Below, piece by piece: positions 53,450 through 61,648 of a stretch of DNA of 64,000 nt. How positions within the stretch are numbered: the first letter of the stretch is position 1; every line of letters starts with the position of its first letter. The position numbers were made by a program, and so were the translations under genes. Source of the DNA: Candidatus Obscuribacter phosphatis (GTDB lineage: Bacteria; Cyanobacteriota; Vampirovibrionia; Obscuribacterales; Obscuribacteraceae); assembly GCA_001899315.1 (NCBI GenBank), contig MOYA01000001.1, forward strand, positions 2,558,529-2,622,528, read 5' to 3'. Below the pieces are notes generated by a model that saw only the letters and a program-made list of their open reading frames with translations, was not told where the DNA came from and made no database searches.

Positions 53450-53776
53450 TCAGACTGACGTACCCCAGCCATCATAAATCGCCTTATAGAGCGTTGCGAG
53501 TTGACCTAGGTTACCAGTTCGTTTTGTCACTTCGGCAGGACTGCGCATCTCAACAGAACAAACAAGGTAATTCCCGGCTTCTCCGTCATATTCGCTGATG
53601 TGCTTTAATTCGTGCCCAATTTTAGGAAAAGCTTGAAGTAGCAGTGCAACAGAATTCTTATCAGGTGCAATAAAGTAATGCTCAATCTCTAGTACTTCAT
53701 CTAAGTTACATCCAAGACTAATAAGAGATTCCATTAGCTGAACGTCGCTTGGATGCCAATCACTTCTGTCAGTCAT
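53450..53776 (-). CDS. RraB-like regulator of RNase E
   Basis: The 108-aa product has the pattern of the RraB family. SDVQLMESLISLGCNLDEVL and EIEHYFIAPDKNSVALLLQA are followed by a strand pair, and the C-terminal motif LYKAIYDGWGTSV closely follows the conserved YDGWE ending. In Escherichia coli RraB binds RNase E and alters its activity. In other bacteria the domain occurs in unrelated contexts. Confidence 0.75.
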   Translation of the reverse strand: MTDRSDWHPSDVQLMESLISLGCNLDEVLEIEHYFIAPDKNSVALLLQAFPKIGHELKHISEYDGEAGNYLVCSVEMRSPAEVTKRTGNLGQLATLYKAIYDGWGTSV

Positions 53777-54071
53777 TATCAGCTCCGCTTAAGGCGTATT
53801 CCAGATTTTCCCTGAATCCACAGAGTCTAAATGGTATCAAAGGCCTAACAAAAGTCTCAATACCCAGTCGCTCGTTCCGCCGCCTGTTCTATCGTCTTTT
53901 CTACCTTCCCTTGCACTCGCCTCAACCGCAAAGCACTCTACGCCCCGCTGAAAGTACTTCCCGAGGTAGTCATGACATCAGCACTCTCTCAATGAAATTA
54001 ATGACTCAGACCAACTAACTAAATCAAGCACCAAAATACCCTCTAGAAAGTTGTAGAATACTCACCAATCC
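53777..54071. other. Intergenic region, no gene seen
   Basis: About 295 bases between divergent genes. Short open frames lack ribosome binding sites. No repeat or hairpin stands out. Confidence 0.5.
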
Positions 54072-54761
54072 ATGAACATCCTGCAAGACGACCTGACCCT
54101 TCTCACCAAACCCGACCACTTTCTTGGCTGGCTTGGCGAAGACCCAGCTGCCGTTATTAGAGATCAACTGGAAGAAGTCTTCAAACAGCAGATTCCCACA
54201 GCCTGGCTGGGGCAGCTTATCGTGACCGCTCCACCGCGCTTTCTCACCGGTGCCCGCCGCTATCAAGATAGCGACGACGACATTCCGCAAATTAATATCA
54301 AAGCTAACCCCCACGCACCTGCGCTAGCAGAAACAGGCAGCCCCAAAGGCAGAGATACTGCCAACACTACCCAGGGCGAATTCAAAACCGCTGCTGATAC
54401 CGAAGCCGATCCCGAAAGCGAAACCGAATCCGAATCTGAAGAATCATACACCTTCGTATTGGTGCGCGCGGCACTGGCTATGCCCTTCAAAGCAATAGTC
54501 TGCCAGCCGGGCGGCATCGTGCATGAAATCAACGGCGTTCTATCGTGGATTGCCACCGGACTCGATACCGAAGACTCTAGAAAAGACAACGTCTTTCTAG
54601 ACCTAGACGACGCGGCAGATTCTGCCATGGACCTCTTAGAAGAGCGCCTCTACGAAGACGAAGGCGAAGACCAAGACGAAGCTGACAACGAGCAAGATAG
54701 TGAAGCAGCCGACCAAGAAAAAGGCGGCAACATCGAAAATCTAGCCCAAGATATCGAATAA
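54072..54761 (+). CDS. Acidic hypothetical protein
   Basis: The 229-aa product has an N-terminal globular part (LTLLTKPDHFLGWLGEDPAA), a Glu/Ser/Asp-rich linker (about 115-130), a central beta-rich segment (TFVLVRAALAMPFKAIVCQP), and a strongly acidic C-terminal tail from about 200. No known domain. Acidic tails of this type often mediate weak protein contacts. Confidence 0.5.
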   Translation: MNILQDDLTLLTKPDHFLGWLGEDPAAVIRDQLEEVFKQQIPTAWLGQLIVTAPPRFLTGARRYQDSDDDIPQINIKANPHAPALAETGSPKGRDTANTTQGEFKTAADTEADPESETESESEESYTFVLVRAALAMPFKAIVCQPGGIVHEINGVLSWIATGLDTEDSRKDNVFLDLDDAADSAMDLLEERLYEDEGEDQDEADNEQDSEAADQEKGGNIENLAQDIE

Positions 54762-54774
54762 CTCAAACTCGCGC

Positions 54775-54850
54775 CAACACAACACATCACAACACATCAA
54801 ATCACATCAAAGCACAGCTCATCACAGCTAAACCCATCACACAGCCCTCA
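54775..54850. repeat. CACATCA-type degenerate short repeat
   Basis: The spacer before the acyltransferase gene end contains about ten loose copies of CA(C/A)ATCA or CATCACA. It separates convergent genes. Confidence 0.7.
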
Positions 54851-54864
54851 TCACACCGCCCGCA

Positions 54865-56139
54865 TCACCCTGCATCGCTTGTCGAGGGCACGTGAAACTC
54901 GGCATCAACCCCGTCTATCAAACTCTGAATTGTTTCGTGCATCTGCTCTGTCACCACGCGCCGGGTCTTGCGCGGGTCTTGTTCATAGTCTTGCAGAAAA
55001 ACCCCGAGATCTATCGGCTTAGCGATGCGCACAAAAGCACTGCGCGGCGCCACTTGCAACGGACGCTTGACGCCGCAGACTTCGCGCTCTAGCTTTAGCA
55101 CCATCTCGGCAAGTCGATCTTCCGAGGGATTATCGGCAATATAATGGGGCTGCCAGCTATCCATTTCAGCAATATGTTTGAGCTCAGACAAATCAGAGCG
55201 CAGTCTATTCATCACCAACGATGTGCGATTTTTAGCTTGCACCACCAGCTGGCGCAAGTGAGAACTGAGACGCCAACTGCGATCTATCGCGGCAGCACCT
55301 TCATCGGGGGCAGCTTGACCATATCTATCTTCAAGCTCATGCAATAAACTTTTCTGCACATCTTTCACTCTGTCGCTCAGTTCACTCAGGCGCTCAGAGC
55401 CGGCAGAGAGTTTCAGCATAATCTCTTTGCGGTGCAACACCTCGGCAACTATTGCACCGATGCGCTCTTTCAGAGCCTGTTTCTTGGCGAAATAAGAAAG
55501 CTTCTTTTCTAGCTGCTGCACGCGCCGCTCTAAGATATCTGCTATTGAATGGCGATAGTGATACTTAATAGCCATGGGCACCACAAAGACAGACCAGGCG
55601 GCATCACGCTCGCGCTTCTGCGTCAGCGCCTGCATCGCCACATCGATTGCACCACTCTTAAAATGCTGCACCGTGTCATTGAGGTAATAGATTTCGCCTT
55701 CCGGAAAGACGACAAGCACATCGCGACCGCCCGCCACAACATCGACTGCATAGCGCTTCGACTTGGCGGTGTCGCCCCCTCGTTCCACCGAGAATGCGCC
55801 TAGCCGCTGAAAAAGCCAACCGGCAAGCCCCGAGACTTCATCAAAAGCTTCGCGATTCATCATATAGAAAAATCGTCTATTGCAGCGACGCGAGACCTCT
55901 ACGCAAACTTTAAAATCATTCTCGTCGGCATGATTAGAAAGCAAGAGCACACCGCAACCCGGCGGCAGGTTCCTAATCTGCTGCAAGTCTTTCTCTTGAA
56001 TGCGCAGCCTATTGTTGAAAAACAGATCTACTCTAAAGATAGTCTGAACTATGGCAATAACCCAGTTCCAAGGGGTTGCGGGACGAAACGCCTGCCGCGA
56101 AATAAGCTCTCTGATGCTCCCCTTGTCACTTATCGTCAT
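54865..56139 (-). CDS. PlsC-family acyltransferase with helical C-terminal extension
   Basis: The 424-aa protein has the acyltransferase block I NHADEND (the H-x4-D catalytic motif, about residue 67) and block III VVFPEGEIYY, as in 1-acylglycerol-3-phosphate acyltransferases. The PlsC core is followed by ~200 residues of helical, charged sequence with coiled-coil character, which is unusual for plain PlsC. I start at ATG 56139 (MTISDKGSIREL), because a longer reading to 56250 would run into the upstream membrane-protein gene. The substrate is not predictable. Confidence 0.75.
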   Translation of the reverse strand: MTISDKGSIRELISRQAFRPATPWNWVIAIVQTIFRVDLFFNNRLRIQEKDLQQIRNLPPGCGVLLLSNHADENDFKVCVEVSRRCNRRFFYMMNREAFDEVSGLAGWLFQRLGAFSVERGGDTAKSKRYAVDVVAGGRDVLVVFPEGEIYYLNDTVQHFKSGAIDVAMQALTQKRERDAAWSVFVVPMAIKYHYRHSIADILERRVQQLEKKLSYFAKKQALKERIGAIVAEVLHRKEIMLKLSAGSERLSELSDRVKDVQKSLLHELEDRYGQAAPDEGAAAIDRSWRLSSHLRQLVVQAKNRTSLVMNRLRSDLSELKHIAEMDSWQPHYIADNPSEDRLAEMVLKLEREVCGVKRPLQVAPRSAFVRIAKPIDLGVFLQDYEQDPRKTRRVVTEQMHETIQSLIDGVDAEFHVPSTSDAG

Positions 56140-56182
56140 GCGTTCATTCGAAACTCGGCAACTTGCAATATCAGCCTCGCGC

Positions 56183-56599
56183 TCAAGATTGGCGAATGAT
56201 CTTGATGTCGCGGCGCATCTTCTTATGCGTGTCTCCACTTGTGGCAACACCGATAATCATCATTATCAAGCCGCCGCCTATAGCCGGCAGCCAGCCTGTG
56301 ATAGAGAGCGTGGCGGGCATGACTCCGGCAAGCACCTTGAGAGTTACGGCAGGCAAAAGCCAAAATCCGAAAAGCCAAGCCGGTACGAGTATCAAGAGCG
56401 CCATACCCCAGGTGCCGATTGTCAGCATGGCACTGATGGCTATGGCTATTAATTCCACCAACCAACCAAAGAAAGCAAACAAAATACCGGCGGCAAGGGC
56501 GTGCATGAAGTTGCCATGAAACTCTACTCCTGGAAGCATCGGCAAAAGGAAGTAAAAGGCGCTGGCGGTGAGTAAAAGCCTGATTATGCTGCGGACCAT
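56183..56599 (-). CDS. Four-helix holin-like membrane protein
   Basis: The 138-aa product has four hydrophobic helices. MVRSIIRLLLTASAFYFLLP, then AAGILFAFFGWLVELIAIAI, match the pattern of the four-TMS holin superfamily proteins (PF04020-like). AAGGAGG precedes ATG 56599. These proteins are common in bacterial chromosomes and are not necessarily phage holins. It lies just upstream of the acyltransferase gene on the same strand. Confidence 0.7.
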   Translation of the reverse strand: MVRSIIRLLLTASAFYFLLPMLPGVEFHGNFMHALAAGILFAFFGWLVELIAIAISAMLTIGTWGMALLILVPAWLFGFWLLPAVTLKVLAGVMPATLSITGWLPAIGGGLIMMIIGVATSGDTHKKMRRDIKIIRQS

Positions 56600-56743
56600 A
56601 TGCAAGACCTCCTTACAAGTGCCCTATTCATAAGAATAACTGAATTTGGAGTTCTGCACATCATTCTCTTGACTGAATCGCGCTCTGTCAAAAATTGCAC
56701 CGCCGAGTGGTAGCTTACAAAGCGACCATCTCACCTGCGCACA

Positions 56744-56762
56744 ATGTCAATGGGCTAAAATT
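56744..56762 (+). promoter_or_regulatory. Shared 19-bp promoter element, copy upstream of oxdC
   Basis: ATGTCAATGGGCTAAAATT, 26 bases before the oxalate decarboxylase ATG, is identical to the sequence at 58067-58085 upstream of fdhF. It contains TAAAAT, which could be a -10 hexamer, inside a longer conserved block. Confidence 0.6.
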
Positions 56763-56788
56763 CAATTCCCTTCGATAGATTTGAGCAT

Positions 56789-57994
56789 ATGGAAAAAAGA
56801 AACATCGGTGCTATTGCCCTGGCGGTGGCTTTTGTCTTGCAGTTGAACCCGCTTGCGGCGTCGGCGCGCAGCGAAGCACCTTGGGTGGCTAGACACGGCG
56901 TGCCGAAGTTGGCGCAAACACCCGACGGCAAGATTGCCACAAACGACGGCGATCAGATGCCTGAGATTAAGTATGAGCTCGGCAAACAGCCGCTCAAAGA
57001 GCATCCCGGCGGGGCATCCAACGAGGCGACCGCCAGAAACTTTCCGATATCAAAAGGGCTTGCCGGGGTTTCGATGTTTCTCAAGCCGGGTGGGCTGCGC
57101 GAAATGCACTGGCACGCAAATGCCGCCGAATGGGCTTATGTGGTGAAAGGACATTGTCGCATCACTGTTATCGACCCTGAAGGTCATCACGAAATCAAAG
57201 ATTTTGGACCTGGCGATGTTTGGTATTTCCCCCGCGGTCATGGACATTCGATTCAAGGCTTGGGCGACGAAGAGTGTCACTTCATCTTGGTTTTCGACAG
57301 TGGCTATTTCTCTGAGTTTTCTACTTTCAGCGTAAGCGACTGGTTGGCACAGACACCACCAGAGGTGCTCAGCAAAAACTTCGGTTTGCCGGCCAGCACT
57401 TTCGCCGGCTTCCCCAAGAAAGAAGTCTATATCAGCCAGGGACCAGTGCCCGCGCCTTTGCCATTAGATCCGGCGCCGGGCAGTGAAAACCCGCCGCCCC
57501 TGACGCATAAGTTCAGCTTGGGTGGAAAGACACCGGTGTCGACACCGGGCGGTTCTTTCAATGTTGTCGACCAAAAACAGTTTCCGATTTCTACCACCAT
57601 GACCGGTGCCATCTTGAAGATGAAACCATATGCGATGCGCCTCTTGCACTGGCACCCAAATGCCGATGAATGGCAGTATTACATCAAAGGTCGGGCGCGC
57701 ATGACTGTTTTCGGCTCGCAAGGGCGCAGCATCACCCGCGAATTTGGACCGGGCGACGTCGGTTATGTGCCTATGGGCTGCGGTCACTATCTAGAGACCG
57801 TCGGCGATGAAGAGTGCGAAGTGCTGGCTGTATTCAACTCAGGCAACTATGAAGAGATCACCCTGACTGAATGGCTGGCGAAAACACCCGAGCGCTTGCT
57901 TGAGACAAACCTCAGTGTTTCGCCCAAGATTATCGAGGCGATTAGAAAAGGTCAGATGCTCTTTAGCTTGCCCCAACCGCCAGAAAAGAAATAG
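56789..57994 (+). CDS. oxdC: Bicupin oxalate decarboxylase, exported
   Basis: The 401-aa protein has a signal peptide (MEKRNIGAIALAVAFVLQLN, cleavage near SARS) and two cupin domains. Domain 1 metal ligands are in HWHANAAEWAYVVKG and FPRGHGHSIQG. Domain 2 has HWHPNADEWQYYIKG and PMGCGHYLE. The mobile lid equivalent to SENST of OxdC reads SEFST, keeping the glutamate that donates the proton in decarboxylation. The reaction yields formate and CO2. The next gene encodes an FdhF-type molybdoenzyme, consistent with formate use. Periplasmic or extracellular location is inferred from the signal peptide. Confidence 0.85.
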   Translation: MEKRNIGAIALAVAFVLQLNPLAASARSEAPWVARHGVPKLAQTPDGKIATNDGDQMPEIKYELGKQPLKEHPGGASNEATARNFPISKGLAGVSMFLKPGGLREMHWHANAAEWAYVVKGHCRITVIDPEGHHEIKDFGPGDVWYFPRGHGHSIQGLGDEECHFILVFDSGYFSEFSTFSVSDWLAQTPPEVLSKNFGLPASTFAGFPKKEVYISQGPVPAPLPLDPAPGSENPPPLTHKFSLGGKTPVSTPGGSFNVVDQKQFPISTTMTGAILKMKPYAMRLLHWHPNADEWQYYIKGRARMTVFGSQGRSITREFGPGDVGYVPMGCGHYLETVGDEECEVLAVFNSGNYEEITLTEWLAKTPERLLETNLSVSPKIIEAIRKGQMLFSLPQPPEKK

Positions 57995-58016
57995 CGAGCA
58001 CTCACCTAAACACCCG

Positions 58017-58051
58017 AAATAAAGCCCCGGCGGTTGTCTGGGGCTTTATTT
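58017..58051 (+). terminator. Rho-independent terminator after oxdC
   Basis: AAATAAAGCCCC and GGGGCTTTATTT form a perfect 12-bp stem (58017-58028 and 58040-58051) with an 11-base loop. The T-rich 3' arm acts as the tail, and the A-rich 5' arm would allow termination in both directions. Confidence 0.9.
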
Positions 58052-58066
58052 ATAGCGCCCAGCAGC

Positions 58067-58085
58067 ATGTCAATGGGCTAAAATT
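58067..58085 (+). promoter_or_regulatory. Shared 19-bp promoter element, copy upstream of fdhF
   Basis: This is identical to 56744-56762. It lies directly after the oxdC terminator and 137 bases before the fdhF ATG. The identity in an otherwise unrelated spacer suggests a common regulator or promoter class. Confidence 0.6.
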
Positions 58086-58222
58086 GAAAGAGTCAATACC
58101 TTCTTTTGCCACATAGTTTTGCAGCAGGCAGTTAGATTCATTCCGCTAGTTTTTGTATTCGTTCGCTAATTCGCAAACCAGTCACTTATCTAAATTGTCA
58201 CCCAATCAAATTTGAGAGCCCC

Positions 58223-60538
58223 ATGCCTAAGAAGAAAAACTCAAAGCAGCCCAAAAACTTCTCTCAAAAAGACTATGAACACCCAGCTGCCGCCTGGGGC
58301 GCGGCCATGAGCGTCGGGCGTATCTTGCTTGAGCAAAACGAAATTGTGGAAGGGGTTCAGGCTGTCTTTCAGATGAACCACGAAAATGAAAGTTATGACT
58401 GCCCCGGTTGCGCCTGGCCGGACGACCAGCATGGTCTAAAGATGGACATCTGCGAAAACGGCATCAAGCATGTCACCTGGGAGATGACCAAGAAGCGCAC
58501 CGACCGCCAGTTTTTTGCCGAGCACACAGTCACCGAGCTTTTAGATTGGTCTGACTTTGAGTTGGAAGACCAGGGCAGACTTACCGAGCCCATGGTCTAT
58601 AACGCCAAAACAGACAAGTACGAACCGATTAGCTGGGAAGACGCTTTTGCCCTCATCGCCAAGCATATAAAGGCTCTGCCCTCACCCAACAATGCCAGCT
58701 TTTACACCTCAGGCAGACTCTCTAACGAAGCCACTTTCCTTTATCAGCTCTTTGCCCGCGAACTGGGCACCAACAACTTGCCCGACTGTTCAAATATGTG
58801 CCACGAGGCAAGTGGACGCGCTCTCAAAGCCTCTATCGGCACAGGCAAAGGCACCTGCGATCTAAACGACTGGCATAATTCTGATGCCATTTTTGTCATC
58901 GGCGTAAACGCTGCCACCAATGCGCCGCGCATGCTCACCGCGCTCACCGAAGGCGTCAAGCAGCGCAACATGAAAATAGTGCATATCAACCCGCTTATCG
59001 AAGTGGCGGCCAAAAGTGCTATCACCCCGCATGAAATTATGGATATGCTCACCTATAAGGTGACCCCCACAAGCGACCTCAATTTGCAGCCGCGGGTGGG
59101 CGGCGACATGGCTATCATGCGCGGCATGGCTAAATATCTTATTGAGCTGGCTGAAACCAATAGTGGTGCCCCCGACCGCACTTATATAGACAAAGCTTTT
59201 ATTGAAAAGCACACTGCCGGTTTTGCTGAGTATAAGAAAGCTTGCCAGTCTGTGAGCTGGGAAGAACTGGAAAAACAGTCGGGCGTCACTAAAGACGAGA
59301 TTATCAAAGCAGCAGAAATTTATCGCCAGGCAGACCGTTGCATAATGAGCTGGTGCCTGGGCATCACCCAACATGAATACGGTGTCGATACCATTCGCGA
59401 AATTATGAATGTGCTATTGCTGCGCGGCAATATCGGCAGACTAGGGGCAGGACCGACACCAATTCGCGGTCATAGCAATGTGCAGGGCAACCGCACCTGC
59501 GGGGTCGACCACAAACCATCAGAAGAATGGCTGGCTAAACTTGACGCCGCCTGCGGTATCAAATCACCTATACAACATGGGCTTGATACTGTTAGAACAA
59601 TTAACGGCATGTACAACGGCGACGTAAATGTCTTTCTTTGTATGGGCGGCAACTTTGCCATCGCCACCCCTGACACCGAGCGCACTTTCGAAGCTTTGCG
59701 CCGTTGCGGCTTGACCGTTCAAGTTAGCACCAAACTTAACCGCAGCCATATAGTGCACGGCAAAGAAGCACTAATTTTGCCATGCCTGGGCCGCACCGAA
59801 ATAGACATGCAAAAGACTGGCGAGCAGTCCGTGTCGGTGGAAGACTCGATGAGCATGGTGCACCTGTCGCGCGGCAAAAGAACGCCCGCCTCGCCCCAGC
59901 TCAAGTCTGAAATAGCCATCTTGTGTGGTATCGCCCGCGCAGTCATGCCCCAGTCTAAGACCCCTTGGGAAGACTATTGCGGCAACTACGACCTGATTAG
60001 AGACAAAATGGCAGAAGCATTGGTTGGCTTCCAAGATTTCAACAAAAGAGTGCGGCAGCCCCATGGCTTTAGACTGGAGCAACCGGCGCGCGAGCTAGAC
60101 TTTAGAACCCCGACCAGCAAAGCCAACTTTTCCACCGCCGCTATGCACGACGCGCTGCCGCCGGCAGGCAAGCTGATGATGTGCACTGTGCGCAGCCATG
60201 ATCAGTTTAATACCACCATATACTCTGATAACGACCGCTATCGCGGCGTCAAAAATCTGCGCACACTCTTGTTTATGAACGAGAAAGACATGCAAGCCCT
60301 AGGGCTTAAACAGTTTGACCTCATCGACATCACAAGCTATGCCAAAGACGGCAGCGAGCGCACAGTGAAAGAATTCCGCGCCGTCAAATACAATATTCCC
60401 CAAGGCAGTGCAGCCGGCTATATGCCCGAATGCAACATGCTTTGCCCCATAGGCGACTTTAGCCCGCAAAGCGACCAGCCTATGATGAAACAAATAGTGA
60501 TAAGCGTTAAGAAGTCACCGGCAGCGGTGACCACCTGA
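58223..60538 (+). CDS. FdhF/YdeP-type molybdopterin oxidoreductase
   Basis: The 771-aa protein matches the oxidoreductase alpha (molybdopterin) family that includes E. coli YdeP, distinct from selenocysteine FdhF. CPGCAWPDD (about 54) is the family Cys motif near the N terminus. FYTSGRLSNEATFLYQLFAR, NLPDCSNMCHEASGRAL, NRTCGVDHKPSEEW and the C-terminal domain (FRTPTSKANFS, HDQFNTTIYSD) follow the family order. It probably binds bis-MGD and one Fe-S cluster. Formate is a likely substrate given oxdC and FdhD next door, but the family's true substrates are largely untested; YdeP is linked to acid resistance. Confidence 0.88.
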   Translation: MPKKKNSKQPKNFSQKDYEHPAAAWGAAMSVGRILLEQNEIVEGVQAVFQMNHENESYDCPGCAWPDDQHGLKMDICENGIKHVTWEMTKKRTDRQFFAEHTVTELLDWSDFELEDQGRLTEPMVYNAKTDKYEPISWEDAFALIAKHIKALPSPNNASFYTSGRLSNEATFLYQLFARELGTNNLPDCSNMCHEASGRALKASIGTGKGTCDLNDWHNSDAIFVIGVNAATNAPRMLTALTEGVKQRNMKIVHINPLIEVAAKSAITPHEIMDMLTYKVTPTSDLNLQPRVGGDMAIMRGMAKYLIELAETNSGAPDRTYIDKAFIEKHTAGFAEYKKACQSVSWEELEKQSGVTKDEIIKAAEIYRQADRCIMSWCLGITQHEYGVDTIREIMNVLLLRGNIGRLGAGPTPIRGHSNVQGNRTCGVDHKPSEEWLAKLDAACGIKSPIQHGLDTVRTINGMYNGDVNVFLCMGGNFAIATPDTERTFEALRRCGLTVQVSTKLNRSHIVHGKEALILPCLGRTEIDMQKTGEQSVSVEDSMSMVHLSRGKRTPASPQLKSEIAILCGIARAVMPQSKTPWEDYCGNYDLIRDKMAEALVGFQDFNKRVRQPHGFRLEQPARELDFRTPTSKANFSTAAMHDALPPAGKLMMCTVRSHDQFNTTIYSDNDRYRGVKNLRTLLFMNEKDMQALGLKQFDLIDITSYAKDGSERTVKEFRAVKYNIPQGSAAGYMPECNMLCPIGDFSPQSDQPMMKQIVISVKKSPAAVTT

Positions 60539-60542
60539 GCCA

Positions 60543-61643
60543 ATGCCAGATTATATATCAGAGCATTTATCAGGGCAGCCATCAGGTAAGACGCCAGAGC
60601 AGACGTCAGGTCAGAGATCAAGTCATTCATCAAGTCATTCATCAAGTCAGATGCCAGACCAGCCATCAAGTCATACATCATGTCAGTCATCAAGTCATAA
60701 ATCAAGTCAGATGCCAGACCAGACAGCAGAGCAAGCATCAGGCTCTAAAGGGTCCAAGAAAAGCCGCAGCATAATGTCGGTGCAAACTTTGCGAGTCGGC
60801 AAATCAAGTGATCTGCCCTCAAGTGATATACCCTTAAGCGAAATCCCCTTAAATGAAGCGCATTTTGAAGATTGGCTGTCTGTTGAAGCACCTTTAGAAA
60901 TCTATCTGCGCGAGCCAGCCAAGACCATAGCTGTCACCATGCGCACCCCGGGCAATGACGAAGATCTCGCCCTGGGTTTTCTCTATAGCGAAGGCGTTAT
61001 TAGCAGTATTGACCAGGTTTTACATGTGGAAAGCCTTGGACAAGACGCTATCGCCGTTAGCCTAAAAGACCCAGATAAAGTCAACCTTGATGCACTCAGC
61101 CTAGAAAGACACAGCTATGTCAGCTCTAGCTGTGGTGTCTGCGGCAAGAAATCTATCGACACAGCCAAGACTCAGTCTTTGGTGCAGCCCCTCAGCAAGA
61201 AACTGCCTGCCGAGCTTTTGTACGAACTGCCCAAAAACTTGCAAGCACAGCAGCCCGACTTTGGCTCGACAGGCGGCATTCACGCCTCGGCTTTGTTTGA
61301 CCTTGACGGTCGACTTTTGACGGTAAGAGAAGACGTGGGCAGACACAACGCCCTCGACAAGCTTATCGGCGACAGGCTAAAGCAAGATCTTTTGCCTATG
61401 GAAGACACCATATTGCTGCTAAGCGGCAGAGCCAGCTTTGAGCTTTTACAAAAAGCTGCCAAAGCGGGCATCGCCATGGTGGCATCGGTGGGGGCACCAA
61501 GCAGCCTCGCCTATGAAACAGCCCAGGCTTGCAATATCACCTTAGTGGGCTTTCTGCGCCAGTCTCGCTTTAACGTCTATTGCGGCGATGGTCTTGCACC
61601 CCAGACAAAAACAAATGCTGCCTCTGATGGTCTAACAGAGTAA
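60543..61643 (+). CDS. fdhD: Formate dehydrogenase accessory sulfurtransferase FdhD
   Basis: FdhD transfers sulfur to the molybdenum cofactor of formate dehydrogenases. The core (from about residue 78) has [31 protein letters not shown] with the CxxC sulfur-carrying motif, [29 protein letters not shown] and [16 protein letters not shown]. Residues 1-75 form an unusual Ser/His/Gln repeat (SSHSSSHSS and QMPDQ) encoded by tandem repeats. Start ATG 60774 would remove this part and give a normal-length FdhD. It follows fdhF by 4 bases. Confidence 0.92.
   Translation: MPDYISEHLSGQPSGKTPEQTSGQRSSHSSSHSSSQMPDQPSSHTSCQSSSHKSSQMPDQTAEQASGSKGSKKSRSIMSVQTLRVGKSSDLPSSDIPLSEIPLNEAHFEDWLSVEAPLEIYLREPAKTIAVTMRTPGNDEDLALGFLYSEGVISSIDQVLHVESLGQDAIAVSLKDPDKVNLDALSLERHSYVSSSCGVCGKKSIDTAKTQSLVQPLSKKLPAELLYELPKNLQAQQPDFGSTGGIHASALFDLDGRLLTVREDVGRHNALDKLIGDRLKQDLLPMEDTILLLSGRASFELLQKAAKAGIAMVASVGAPSSLAYETAQACNITLVGFLRQSRFNVYCGDGLAPQTKTNAASDGLTE
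60582..60722 (+). repeat. Tandem repeats in the fdhD 5' region
   Basis: ATCAAGTCA-type 12-bp motifs recur many times. A 22-bp block is repeated exactly at 60641-60662 and 60701-60722, a period of 60 bp (20 codons). All repeats are in phase with the fdhD frame. Confidence 0.85.
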
Positions 61644-61648
61644 GTCCC

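Noticed and set aside
56183-56599. Prophage holin
   Set aside because: The four-helix protein matches a family widespread in chromosomes, and no lysin, portal, capsid or tail genes are present.
60582-60722. CRISPR-like reading of the repeats in fdhD
   Set aside because: Short irregular in-frame repeats without spacers; they are coding or leader minisatellites.
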